Assembly (NCBI GenBank): GCA_004380135.1 | Contig: QXCR01000042.1 | Coordinates: 62,001-126,000 of the forward strand | Length of the DNA: 64,000 nt | Reading direction: 5' to 3' | From: Stemphylium vesicarium | Lineage: Eukaryota > Ascomycota > Dothideomycetes > Pleosporales > Pleosporaceae | Shown here: positions 22,335 to 33,445 of the stretch, piece by piece | Layout of the letters: each line of letters starts with the position of its first letter | Numbering within the stretch: position 1 is the first letter of the stretch | The notes under the pieces: generated by a model | Database searches by the model: none | The model's input: the letters and a program-made list of their open reading frames with translations, nothing else | Told to the model about the DNA's origin: nothing | Position numbers and translations under genes: made by a program

Positions 22335-23689
22335 CTAATTGCGTGTGATGACAAAGTCTTTCGAGACCTGTATCGCGTCGAACGGCATAGGCTCTGAAGT
22401 GAGTTTCCTTTCCGAGCTTGCATCGTCAGCGGTAACGGTGACATTTGTATGGTCTTTGTCATGCTGCAAATTGTTAGCGTCCATTTCACCCAGTACACTT
22501 GCTGCGCGTGTCGATAGGGTTCGACTCACCAGCTCCATCCATTGCGTGTAATGGCCTGGCCGTGCTTGTTGAGAGCCGAGACCACCCGTGCCTGACCTCT
22601 TGAGTGCGCTCACTCGGCCACTGTTACTCATGGATTGAGTCTTGTATTTGGCGCGCCACTGCAGGTAAAATGGTCGCAGCATAGGGATGTTGATGCAAAG
22701 ACCAGCCAGCATCAGTTCGACAGTGCACAACATAAACGTAGTGCCAGAAGTTCCTGTGAGATTACCGATGAGATCTGCGACTTGTTAGTCAACCCGCACA
22801 GCCACTTTCGCCTGCAAATCTGCTTACCGATGGTGTAGATCAGCACGAAACGAGCGATACTGATGAAGACGCAAGCCAGACCCAGTCCAAAACAGGCGAG
22901 TACGGCCAGCTTCTCAGTCTTTCTCATCTGCAACTGCCATACCGAGCGGATTGGCAGGATTACGATCATGAGATCGGTCGCCATGTTTGTCAATATCAGG
23001 CACTTCAGTAGTAGAATCTGGTCCATGCAGTGACCCACTCGTTCCACAGTCCACTGTTGGGAGATGGGGTCGCAAAGGAATAGAAAAACGAAGTTGAAGA
23101 CGAGGGCCCAGGCGACGACGATGCCGCCGACAATGTAGACTGGAACGCGAAGTTGGAGAGCGAATACGCGATGGTATAGGGCTAGTTGGGAGAGTTTGAG
23201 TGCAGCCAGGGCCCAGATGTAGATCAGAGTGAAGGCGAAGGTGATCTGCATGACGAAGGGAAGATTATTTGCAACTGTTGACGAGAATTAGTGGCGGTGT
23301 TTACCCGAGCAGATGCAGACTTACGCTTAGGAAACATCTCCGCGTTGTTCATGTCGAAGTCGTAACCCACTCCAGTGGTGAAGACTATGGAAGCATCAGT
23401 AATTGATTCGGTGTCTGACAATTGTGATTCCTCACCTGCAGCATTCAGACCGATTGTACTTGTCGCCAAAATCTTTGATGGCGTCAGTTAAAGCCTCATC
23501 GCACTGTGTAAATCTACCACATACCATAGCGGCACCCGCGAATAAATCGTCCAAGGAGAGACCCGGTCCTCGTAGGCGTCCATGGATTCGAAGACCCACA
23601 GTCGCCGCGAAGAGCAGCCACAAACATGACATCGCTATTAGCGAGTCACGCCCACTCCTCGCCATTGGGATATCAATCGTTTCCTTCAT
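22335..23689 (-). CDS. fungal rhodopsin-domain 7-TM protein (Pth11-like)
   Basis: Six exons: 23689-23525, 23472-23436, 23384-23325, 23274-22828, 22774-22530 and 22463-22335, about 305 residues; introns are 50-66 nt with CTAAC/CTGAC-like branch sites. The last intron is a multiple of three, so its retention would insert 22 residues. Seven hydrophobic segments can be read, including MSCLWLLFAATVGLRI, LAALKLSQLALYHRVF, VYIVGGIVVAWALVF and VELMLAGLCINIPMLRP. LYHRVF, LILTNMATDLMIVILPI and ELMLAGLCINIPMLRPF fit the fungal rhodopsin-like (Pth11-related) membrane family. The extracellular CFEM domain of true Pth11 is absent. Function is unknown; such proteins are proposed receptors. The tail after helix 7 is Ser/Gln-rich and acidic. 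Confidence 0.85.
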
Positions 23690-24946
23690 CGTGTGTGATG
23701 CTAATGGCGCACAAAGCCAACGCAGTCAGCAGCACAAAAATGCAAAGCAACGACAAAAGGCTAAAAGAGTGGAGCCCGCCGTAGGGAACTGAACGAACAA
23801 AGAGGGCGATGAGAAGAAGATGAGGCGGTGCGTCGGGGACCAGGAGGTAATGTTAAAAACCTGATCCATGCCATCGACTCCTGGCACCCGTCTCAAGGGT
23901 TCTCTGATTTTCGTCACATCGCAAACATGACGGGGTAGTGGATAGGGGACTACGGGCCGGTAACAGTTCCCTGCCTGTCAACGCAAATAGTGGCCGTCTT
24001 AGTAACATCATTGCCACAACGGTCGCCGGACGACGGGGCGTTGCCGATTTCAGTATTTTGCTGTTCCCCGGATGGACGCGAGGATGCTTTCAGCGAAGCA
24101 CGGTGACGATCACAATGTAGGGCCGCCAAGTAAGGTGCTCGGTAACGTCAGTCCGTGGTGAGAAAAACTTGCAATTGACTCGAAGCAGAAGACAAAGAGA
24201 GGACGGGAGCATGTGGCCGGCAGTGAAACAGTCTAGGCCAGGCACTGCCCCACAATGCCAAGGGGCATTGCCGGACGCCATAGCCGCATGTCGTGCTGCC
24301 AGCCGCGACTGTCCGTCTTGAGGGTTCTCGGCTAGAAGAATGGGCAAGCTCGTCTCCACAGCGTTGGGCGGGACTTCTTCTTCCTGATTCGTAATTAGCC
24401 TACGAAGGTAAGTTACGCGAGCATCCTACATTGCAGGTGGTCGGAACTTTTTTTCTTTCTTATTTTCGAACAAGTGAACAAGACATATGGTTTTCCGTGT
24501 CGCGGAGCCGGCAATTGTTCCTGACGCACGGCGAATCATGGCACCCGTGGTCGCTGGAGGATTAGCCCGAGACAAAGCCTGGCGACTCGCATTTGGCAGT
24601 TGTCCCGCTGCGGAGGGGTGCGAGGCTCCACATAAATAGTCTAACGCTCTTTCCATGTGGCCTGACAGGGACCTGAAGCACCAATGACAGTTATGCAAAA
24701 TGAAAACCGTGTGGAGTGGAGATGGACACGCTCGGCGGAGAGTGTCTAATAGTTTGCCTTATCGCCAATTGTGGATTGACAGCAAGACCCAGCGGCCACG
24801 AAGAGGAGGGATCGACCCCGGTGGGATATAAGTCGCATTGAGAAGGCGATATGGGTATATACCTTCGACCTCGCTGAAACGTTGCCTAGCATTCGCCCAT
24901 CCTTTTGTGCACATCGTGCATCGTCGAGCTGGCCAGCATTCCCAAC
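23690..24946. other. intergenic, divergent promoters
   Basis: Between the divergently read rhodopsin-domain and P450 genes. I see no gene. The bases immediately before the P450 ATG are C/T-rich. Confidence 0.55.
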
Positions 24947-26558
24947 ATGGACGAGCAATCGGGCCTTCCCCAAGGCCAAACGTCGACCTTCTCCTTTGCC
25001 AGTATAGTCTGGCTTGCCGTGCTCTGGGTCGGCTACCGAATCGCCATCGCATTATACAACGTCTCGCCATTCCACCCCCTTTCTCGATTCCCTGGCCCAA
25101 AGATCGCTGCTGCCACCTACCTCTACGAAGCGTACTACGACTGGTGGCTTCTTGGACGCTATGGCAAAGTTATCTCGCGTATGCATGAGCAGTACGGCCC
25201 TATTGTGCGCATCAATCCAGATGAATTACACTGCTCCGACCCCACGTTCACCGACGAGATTTACGCTGGACCCGGCCGTATCCGAGACAAATGGCAACAT
25301 CAACTGAACACTGGTGGAGCTGGACCCGTTTCTGTGACTGGATTTTCGACGGTGAACCATGAACTTCATCGCGCACGGAAAGCGCCATTGAGCAAGTTCT
25401 TCTCGCGCCAGCAAATGCTGAAGCTTGAGGGTGAGGTGCACGAGTTTGCGGCAATGACCGCGAACAAGATGCTCACTTCAGCCGGAAAAGCAGCATTTGA
25501 TGTGAAGGAGGCTTTCAACTGCTACACCGCCGACGTCATTTCTCAGTATGCTTTCGGCGAACCTATGGGGTTCGTAGCGCAAGAAGGCTGGGAACCCAAC
25601 TTCGCAACATGGGTGAAGTCTTTCTTCAAGAGTGCCTACATGATGCGTCACAATGCGTTGGGCCGGAAGATGGCGCAGGTTCTCCCGTTCATGGCTGATT
25701 ATTTGGGAGAGGACATCAAGGCTGTCATGAGAGTGATGAATGTCACTATCCCGGAGTACATCGCACAAGCCCTGAGAAACCCAGAAAACGGACGTGTCTT
25801 CGCTGAAGTGATGGGTAAAGACAAGTCCATGTCCGATGAGGAGAAGTACCGTTACAGCGGAGAAGGCTTCAACTTTTTGCTTGCGGGTACTGAGACTACT
25901 GCTGTAAGCTGCAACTGGAATTTTGTGTCAAGCGGAGTAAAGCTGACTGATATGATAGGCTATCCTTACCGTTTTCACCTATTGGACACTTGCCAAGCCT
26001 GAGATTTACGAAAGACTCGTCTCCGACCTCTCCAAAGCCGGTATGACTACGCAGACCTTGAAATGGGTCGAGCTCGAAAAGGTGCCATACTTCTGGGCGG
26101 TCCTGCAGGAATGTCTTCGTATGATGCCTGGTGTATCCCACCGATCGGCCAGAATTGCGCGCGAAGAGGACTTGCATTATGTCTCGGCGGATGGCAAGGC
26201 AGACTGGGTGATTCCAAGGGGCACACCCATCGGCATGACATCTATGATCAATCATTGGAACACCGCGCTCTTCCCCGACCCAGATGAATTTCTTCCTGAG
26301 CGATGGCTGCTGGAAGACGGCACACAGAACTATGCGCTGTCGAAGAAGCTAATCGCATTCGGAAGAGGTAGTCGCAGCTGCATCGGCGAGCAACTGGCAT
26401 ACTGTGAGCTGTACATCATGGGCGCTTACATGGCACTTGATGTCCTTCCACGTGCTAAGCTGGTGGAGACAACAAAGGACGACATCTGGTACGATCACGA
26501 CCTGATTGTTGCACAGACTGCGAAGGGCTCCATCTCCGTTCGCATAGCTATCGAATAG
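24947..26558 (+). CDS. cytochrome P450 monooxygenase (trichodiene oxygenase-like group)
   Basis: Two exons (24947-25903 and 25959-26558) encode 518 residues. An N-terminal hydrophobic anchor (SFASIVWLAVLWVGYRIAIA) is followed by FHPLSRFPGPK, the proline-rich hinge. The I-helix motif is AGTETTA (to residue 319, where the 55-nt intron falls), the K-helix ExxR is ECLR, PERW follows, and the heme loop is FGRGSRSCIG with the cysteine ligand at residue 460. All landmarks are intact. The N-terminal half (LYEAYYDWW, YGPIVRINPDELHCSDP, GPGRIRDKW) resembles fungal P450s of the trichodiene-oxygenase group, which oxidise terpenoids, but substrate cannot be assigned. It is ER-bound. A downstream same-strand alpha/beta hydrolase suggests a two-gene tailoring or detoxification pair. 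Confidence 0.94.
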
Positions 26559-27188
26559 GGTAGTCTACCAGCAGCTGAAGATTCGAAACTCAATCGATGT
26601 GGAAGAGTTAATTGTCAGCGCGACTGGAGGCCCTGACCCGGCGTGACTCGGACTGGAAGTTGTGGAGACGCGCAAGGCATGCCCGAATACGAGTGCAATC
26701 TGCGTGGTGGAGTAAATGTGAGGTTGGCAGGGAGAAGGGAGAAGGGAGGCGGCAGGAAACGGTTTGGCAGCCGGCCCCCTACCGCTACGGCAATCTTAGG
26801 GGGGGGGGGGGGGGGCTCCAGTCGGCACGGGCATGTGGCCAAACCCCCATTCCGATCATGCACAACCTTGAGCAATGAGTACCTGGGTATTACAGAACAT
26901 CGCGAATAATAGCATTCAAATCAACTCCAATACCTGATTGGTTGCCAAACACTCTTCGACGTTCTTCTTGGCATCTCGGCCACTCGGCCACTCGTATATT
27001 CGGTCGTGCGGAATTCCGCGTTCGAATGCCATGCAGCGGGGCAATAGGTACGCCTGATCACTGGGCGTCGGTCTCGTAAAGCTGCGCATCTCGCTGCCTT
27101 GTGTCATGTCTGAGCCATCCAGCGTCAGTCTCTGTGGACGAAAAGCCCACGGAATAAAATGGCTACCAACGATCTGTCTGTGGACGAG
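26559..27188. other. intergenic P450 to hydrolase
   Basis: Contains a run of 17 G (26799-26815). A minus-strand frame of 93 codons (27197-26916) overlaps the start of the hydrolase and is protein-like in part, but no family is recognised and I do not call it. Confidence 0.5.
26799..26815. repeat. poly-G tract of 17
   Basis: Seventeen consecutive G on the plus strand, preceded by T-A and followed by ctcc. Such a tract can form a G-quadruplex-like structure and is a likely site of length error in assembly. Confidence 0.85.
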
Positions 27189-28381
27189 ATGAACCATGGT
27201 TTCAGCTTCTCGAGCATTGCGCTACTGCTTGGTCGCGCATGTATTTACCCTGGGTAAACATGGTACTGGAACACCGCTGACGCCTTATAGTCACCACGGC
27301 GATCGCACAGCTCGTTACCTACCCATTTCGCACGGTGCGCTCGCCACTGCTGTTCTACGATGTCGTCAATGCAGTCATCCGCTGTACGCTCGAGCATATC
27401 ACGATCGCACACTCGCGATATCTGATGCCAAGCACAAGCGAGAGCTACTACCAACACTGCAGGCAAAACAAGGTTCCTTCGCAGACAGTACATCTGCAAG
27501 TCGGCGGCAGAAAGGTAGCTGCGCACTGGCTTGGCAATCCTGAGGCAGAGACTGCCATATTATACTTCCATGGGGGCGGCTACACGCAGTCAGTGAGCCC
27601 GACATGGTTCAAATACCTGACAAGACTCATCCAGGACGTCCAACGGGGAGAAGATGAAAAATCCGTCGCTGTGCTCATGCTTGCTTATACGCTGGCACCA
27701 GAGGCAACCTACCCGACGCAGCTGAGGGAAGCTGTGAGCCTGCTGTCCCACGTTCTCACGGACACTGGGCGCTCACCAGGCAACATAATCTTATCTGGAG
27801 ATTCTGCAGGCGGCAATCTGGCTCTGGCTCTTATGTCCCACATGCTCCACCCGCACCCAGACGTTCCCATCATCAATTTACAGCGGCCGCTTGGTGGGGC
27901 TCTACTCTACAGCCCATGGGTCTCCTTCCGCACAGACTACCCCAGCTTCAGCAACGAGAAGCTGGATAATATGGCGCCCATTGCTCTTCGCCGGTGGTCC
28001 GCAATGTTTTTAGGGAAGGCTGATACCGTGAACAGGGAGGCTGATCCTGGTCACGTCACTGGAGACGCGTGGACTGAAGCCACCCTGAACACCCCGCAAT
28101 GGTGGGAGGGCCTGCATAGGGTCGTCGGAAACATGTTCGTTTGGTACGGAGGGTACGAAGTGTTTGCAGACTCTATCCGAGCCTGGAAGCGAAATCTGAA
28201 TGAAGGTTGGATTAGGGGCGGCGGTGAAGCCGATCGCGTGACATTCTTGGAGGCGCCAAAGGAGGCGCATGTCGCCCCCATTGGCGACTTCATTGCCCGC
28301 GGCAAACGGAGCAAGAGCGAGTCGCAGATTGCGATTGAAGAGTGGTACAGATATCGCCTTGAGGCGCCGATGGGTGGTTAA
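27189..28381 (+). CDS. alpha/beta hydrolase, HSL-type esterase
   Basis: Two exons (27189-27240, 27291-28381) encode about 380 residues. The oxyanion loop is YFHGGGY (His111) and the nucleophile elbow is LSGDSAGGN with Ser189; a late EAPKEAHVAPIGD offers the catalytic histidine, and the acid is probably the Asp of EVFADSI. This order fits the hormone-sensitive-lipase-like fungal hydrolases. The start is uncertain: ATG 27189 with a 50-nt intron (GTATTT...CTGACGCCTTATAG) gives a hydrophobic N-terminus running into TTAIAQLVTYPFRTVRSPLL; ATG 27196 would need an implausible 37-nt intron. It lies downstream of and in the same direction as the P450, 630 bp away. Substrate unknown; ester cleavage of a small molecule is the best guess. 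Confidence 0.85.
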
Positions 28382-29061
28382 CGATGCAACTTGGGGATGA
28401 AACGTTGTGGATGAAACATAGTGAACAGTTGCCAAGCCTCAGCCCTCCGACAAGCTTTTCCACGCTTGCTTATCGGGCGGAAGCTGGCCACGGCACGTTC
28501 GCCATGTGCGGATGAAATGCAAGTTTTCGCGTTCTCCGTGCCTTCACGTGCTCGACTTAATGGCGTCTGGATTGCGCTCCGCTCCGCGGCGCAGAGGGCC
28601 GCATCGAATGGGACTGCACATGCTCTGGCGGCACCGAAGAATCGGGGTCACCGCTCCTCCGGTGGACATTGCCTTACGGCGCCAGCAGCGCTACTCGCAG
28701 TCAGACTGCAGATCTCCAGGGGAAACATGTTACAGAATGAAAGCGACACGCGGCATGCACTTCTGGCGTCTGCGACGGCCAGCAGTGATCTGCAATTTTG
28801 AAGATTCGAAGATGGGCTGCAGCCTACCACATGTTCAGGCGCATCAGGATTGGCTGACGCATGACGTGTAATGAGGCATTAAGGCAGGGATCACCAAATT
28901 CGACAAAGGCCGACCTCTACACAGCCCCATTCTTAGCACGTCGAATTCCAGACGCTTCTCGCCGCTAGCTCTACGGCGAGCCGAATTGAAATGCCCTGCG
29001 CATTGTCCCTTTAACTCGAGAAATCCCATCTTCTAGGGTCAGAGGACTCTTGCCCAGCTCA
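28382..29061. other. intergenic
   Basis: No gene recognised. Two plus-strand frames (28421-28801 and 28506-28871) are open but have no domain and shifted, low-quality composition. Confidence 0.55.
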
Positions 29062-29862
29062 ATGGTTCGAGATGTCTTCTCGCTTCACAACATCGTCGGC
29101 GGCGATGATGTGAAATTCCCCTTCTCCCTCAAGGATTACCAGCGCTATATTTTTGGTGACGACCGGCTAGCGCACCGCTTTGGCACGGACCTTGCTAGGG
29201 CTTTCATTCCAACCATTTCCAATCCAACAGACGACTTCGCCGTTGCCGTCTTATCCGAGAAGGTCCCCACGGCCACTCACAGTCTGCGCAACCACTTCGT
29301 TGCTTATCTCAACCGGCACCGCATAGCGAATAATGCCACACCAGCACTCAAAATCGACTTTCACGATGTGGGGGTGAATGCAAAAGCCCGGAGCGGTCCG
29401 CGGGCCACCAGAACGAACGTCTACCATATTGACACTGAGCGCCTCCAAAGCCGGACCCTCATTGTCTTGGCCGACATTCGGACGAGCCAAGACCGAGAAG
29501 ACCGGATCAGATCCTCCTTTGGTGTGCGAGGCATCACCACCGTTTTCGCCTACCTCGCGTCTCTGGATAGCTCGACTACTACTGCAGCACTCTCAGGTTT
29601 TCTCTCCACCGTGGTCAGCCCGTCTATGAAAGAGATGGAGAACATCGCGCAAAGCTCAAGCTTCGTCATGAACGAATGTTTCGTCAAGTTCGTTTTGGAG
29701 AGGGACGACGTCGAGTTTTGCCAGTTCATAAGGCGACAAGATGACCACTTTGCAAGGCTGCTATTGGATCACGCGATTAACAGCCACTATCATGACGACA
29801 ATGATCATAAGATTAATGTCAAATTTTTACTTTGGGAGGTCGAAGCACGCGAGAGCGTGTGA
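29062..29862 (+). CDS. phosphoribosyltransferase-like orphan protein
   Basis: Single exon, 266 residues from the ATG at 29062. The order of features recalls a bacterial phosphoribosyltransferase-like family: KVPTATHSLRNHFVAYLNRH, a KIDFHDVGVN segment, YHIDTERL, and then a hydrophobic strand with ADIRTSQDRED at about 137-147, where the PRPP-binding loop (usually DDxxxTG) would lie. Here the first acidic residue is Ala and the Gly is Gln, so PRPP binding may be lost or altered. The rest, FAYLASLDSSTTTAALSGFLST and a C-terminal NECFVKFVLERDDVEF, supports a folded globular protein. There is no signal peptide or membrane span. This family is uncommon in fungi as far as I know; transfer from bacteria is possible but unproven. 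Assignment by motif memory only. Confidence 0.55.
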   Translation: MVRDVFSLHNIVGGDDVKFPFSLKDYQRYIFGDDRLAHRFGTDLARAFIPTISNPTDDFAVAVLSEKVPTATHSLRNHFVAYLNRHRIANNATPALKIDFHDVGVNAKARSGPRATRTNVYHIDTERLQSRTLIVLADIRTSQDREDRIRSSFGVRGITTVFAYLASLDSSTTTAALSGFLSTVVSPSMKEMENIAQSSSFVMNECFVKFVLERDDVEFCQFIRRQDDHFARLLLDHAINSHYHDDNDHKINVKFLLWEVEARESV

Positions 29863-30710
29863 TCGCAACGAGGATTTTCGTAATCGTGGTAATGGCGGAG
29901 AACAAGCGGTGAATTCCAGAAATACAACACGTCTTCTTAGCTTCCTATCCATTCGTGTTCCCCCATAACGCTTGACACCCCCCTATATCGAGGAAAACCG
30001 AAGAGTGGCCTTCGCTTATGTTTTATCACACCTCGTTCCGCGATCCGCCGTAGAAGGGACGAATACCCCATGGGACGGGCCATGTACATCACAATTACTC
30101 GCATGGGTGGATCTTTGATGGGGTAATCGGGCCATGGCCGTTGTGATAACGCTTTCAGGACGCCGCCAGCAGCTCCGAGTCGATGTAGAGCTGAGACATG
30201 GTATTCAACAACCGAACTAGACATTTCATGGAGCGCTCTGGCAAGCGGTTTTTTGGTGATTGACCTGCCACTCCACCATCGGACAACGACCATACGCAGC
30301 ACCTGGAAGCCATGTTTACCATCGTCAAGTCTGAACTCCAACTACTGGCCGGGGATGAGTAGCCTCCACGTCGTGTGCCCATGGATGCGCAAGAATGGCT
30401 ATAGCCAAGTCGTGGCTTTCGTCCTTTACATCGCATCCATCCAATGCGCATTCTCTGTTTGTTGAAGCTCTTGAACGCCTTCCCCTCCTTTTACCAGCTG
30501 GAAAAACAATGCCACCTTTGTCATATTGTTATGCCATGCTTTATTTCCTTGCGCAATGCCCCGGATCCGGAATAGCTTGCCGACGGCCTTTGTCAAACCG
30601 TCTTTCGCCATATTGAACATGAGGATGGGAACATCATTTATTACTTGAGACCCAAAAGTTCGAATTGAACCAGGATATACTGGAGTCGAAGGCGCCCATT
30701 TCCCTTGACC
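29863..30710. other. intergenic
   Basis: Several minus-strand frames overlap here (29937-30341, 30155-30451, 30426-30797) but are mutually exclusive and show no domain. I see no gene. Confidence 0.55.
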
Positions 30711-31834
30711 ATGAGGGCAGTCTACGAAGACCGACGGCGCAGCCAAATACATCGTCCACCGCAAACATTCGGAACCGACCGCTATGCGCAGAAGCATTTC
30801 CCCTTAGACGAGCACTCTTATCGCAGGCCATACAATGCACTGAGCGATATATCTTCTCAGGTCAGCTGGACATGCGACGGTGATAGTGAGGTATCAGAAC
30901 CTGAGTCGGTCGCAAGTCCAGCAGAAGTTGAAGAGCTTCATGTCAACCCGAACAATGGGTATTTAGTGCGTTACATACTTCAGCAAACCGTTCAATCATT
31001 CATCTAATCATTCTGTAGCTCCAAGTCGTCGTCGTCGCCACCCTCGTCATAATATTCCTCTTCGAAATACCACTCCGCCCCCCCTACTTCCTCGCCCTCT
31101 TCTTCGACGTTCCATCTCTGCACATGATGTTCACACTCGTATTCTCCAAGAAGTCCCCTCATTTCCACATCGAAGAACTCGAAGACTCGGATTGTGAGTC
31201 CGTGGTGTCTTCCAAACAAGAAGCTCTGTACCGCCGATCTTCCGACGAAGCATCAGATTCTAGCAGCCTGTCCAGCGCTTCCTCACCCACTCCTCAGGCG
31301 ATTCTCCAGGCGACTCCCCAGACCCTTCCTTGGTTCACTTCCTTCATCCCATGGACAATGAATGGGAGGAAGAATCTCTTCACCGAATATACTGAATTCC
31401 ACTTCCAACCCTGCCGCACATACCGCGAAGCCTTCTCCGATACCATCCCACGGGTAGCAAAAAGCACATCCGAGTGCGCATACAGTTTTTTGAGGTTCCA
31501 ATTGCGCTTCCGTGCTTTCCTTACCACTGTACAGAACACCTGCGCATTTGTGACGGGAAGGGAAGTAGATGCGAAGGAATACCTCGATGATATCGTTCGC
31601 TTCTACGTTGATTGGATCGTTGGGATTGGCGGTCTCTTGTGGCTGGTTGTTAGGATGATGTTGGAAGATGCGGTGCGGGGACTTAGGGGCCTTGGCGGGC
31701 TGTTGTGGGTGTGGGTCGTGAGATACGAGAATGGTGGCGTCCCGATCGCGAAGACGAAAGTGAGGATGACTGTGGCGCGAACTCCTTTCAGGAGTACGCA
31801 GCAGCCGTTGGTCAGTGTGATAAGAAGGGAATGA
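30711..31834 (+). CDS. hypothetical membrane protein
   Basis: Two exons (30711-30965, 31019-31834) encode about 356 residues. The 53-nt intron has GTGCGT, a CTAAT branch site and TGTAG, and joins in frame at NNGYL/LQVVVV. The N-terminal 85 residues are hydrophilic and acidic. A strong hydrophobic segment starts right after the intron (VVVVATLVIIFLFEIPL, then YFLALFFDV). A Ser-rich acidic loop, a globular stretch with FHFQPCRTYREAF, and two more hydrophobic stretches (YVDWIVGIGGLLWLVVRMM and LGGLLWVWVV) follow. This looks like an integral membrane protein with three or four spans. I do not recognise the family. The frame, the intron and the hydrophobicity pattern support it as real. Confidence 0.65.
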
Positions 31835-32359
31835 AGGAGTGCAGTTGAAGTATTTGGTGGTTCGGCGTCTGGGAACGCGCTGTCTTCGCTGGGAAAAAGG
31901 GCAGGCTGTGCAGTTAGGCGTTTATGGATGATTTATGAGAGTACGCTTCTACGCTTGGATATACGTATGCCTGTTGAGAATTGTTGTGTTTCGCATTTAA
32001 TGTCTCTGTCATCCCCTAGGGACCATCAACTTGTACTTATCGTGCTTCACGCAAGTCGCTGAGTTCACGTAAAATAAACATCAATCACTGAGCCACCCGT
32101 TGGATATGATGACACTTCAATTACTTGACACTCTTCCACCATTCAAGCACCAATCACGCTCTCCCTCACATAGTTGTCACTACATGCAAGCCTTCTTCAA
32201 TTTCCACCTGATACACTACGCAAGCATTCCTTTGCCATAAAAATGAAGCTGCAGTACGAATCAATCCACAAGTATCCACCTAGTCTGCGAGCTGCACCTT
32301 CAGCATCCACCTATAGTTGATATTTCACTCCAAGCCCAGGACACCTACATCAAGCTACA
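31835..32359. other. intergenic, promoter of His-brace gene
   Basis: No gene seen. The last ~150 bases are A/C/T-rich and likely contain the leader of the secreted protein gene at 32360. Confidence 0.55.
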
Positions 32360-33336
32360 ATGAAGCTCCAGAATCCCACGTCGATACTCGTGACAACCTT
32401 CGTTGCCACAGCCTCAGCACACTCCTGGCTCCACTGCACCTCCTTCAACAACACCGGCCTTCTCCAATGGATGCGCGGCAACGCCACCTCATCTAACGGC
32501 AAGATAATTCTGGACGCAGTGTAAGCCGTCCAAGTCATCTTTTCGCCAACTCCTGCCCCACAATGTCTTCCCACGTCCACGCACCTTTCGCTAACACCCC
32601 CTCTCCCTCTTCCAGCATGCCAGAATACGCCCCCCTCTGCGCCGGCTACCCGCGCGCAAAATCCAACCCGGGAAACTGGATCACAGAGTCCAGCACCTAC
32701 ATCTGGGCCCCGGGCCAAAACGGCGACACCCACGCCTGCCATCCCGACCAGCGCGCCCCAAAACAATTCCTGAGTAGCGCAGAACCTGGGTTTCCAGATC
32801 ACAATGCCCCCGCGCCTATGGCGATAGCGCGCGCTGGCGGACGTATCCAGCTCATGTTCGGCGGCAACGGCCACTCTCGGGGTAGTTTTGGGGGCGTAGA
32901 GAGGGGAAATGCGGGAAGGGTCAAGGTGTTTTGGGCGGGAGGGAAGGAGAGGGAGATTGGGGATGTGGGAGAGGTGAGGAGAGGTATTATTGTGGTGGAA
33001 AGAATGGGTTTTGCTGACACTGGTGTGTGTAGTTGACGTCGGATCTTCTTGTCCAGGAGAATGGGTTTAGTGAGGAGAGTTTTGCGTGGCCGCCTGATGA
33101 GAAGATTACGAGTCCGCCGTTGTTGATGGATAAGGGGAATTGGCAGACTGTGCGATTGTAAGTTTTCTTGTCTTGCTTGCGATGGTCCGGCGAAGGCGTA
33201 AGTGGGTGAGGTATGCTGACGCTGGGACAGACCTGAGTGCATGGAGCCAGGGAGGCATATGATGGTTTGGGCGTGGTATATTGGAGGCGATAAGCCGAGT
33301 TATACTACCTGTTTTGATGTCATGATTGAGGGTTAG
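32360..33336 (+). CDS. secreted His-brace (LPMO-like) protein
   Basis: Four exons (32360-32520, 32616-32973, 33033-33157, 33231-33336) encode 249 residues; introns are 95, 59 and 73 nt. The signal peptide ends in ATASA, so cleavage leaves His21 as the first residue of HSWLHC, as in lytic polysaccharide monooxygenases where the N-terminal His and one internal His hold copper. A candidate second ligand is His140 in GGNGHSRG. The C-terminus has MVWAWYI and YTTCFDVMI, resembling the end of the fungal secreted family that begins H-S/T-W-V-E-Q-L (I believe DUF7492) with an ENGH motif. Cysteines are paired in number. Copper oxidase activity is an inference from these positions; no AA family number is claimed. 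It is convergent with the malic enzyme gene, 109 bp apart. Confidence 0.8.
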
Positions 33337-33445
33337 ACATCTTTGCTTTTGGTAAGGATCGGATGGCCATACAAGACTAGAGTTTCGATATTGTTCACCT
33401 GAATCCGATGAGAGGTCATCCTTGCAATCTTGCCATATGGTAGCG

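Noticed and set aside
26916..27197. 93-codon minus-strand frame overlapping the hydrolase start
   Set aside because: Partly protein-like but no homology recalled and it overlaps a better-supported gene.
27196..27290. Alternative hydrolase start at 27196
   Set aside because: It needs a 37-nt intron, below the usual fungal minimum; ATG 27189 with a 50-nt intron fits better.
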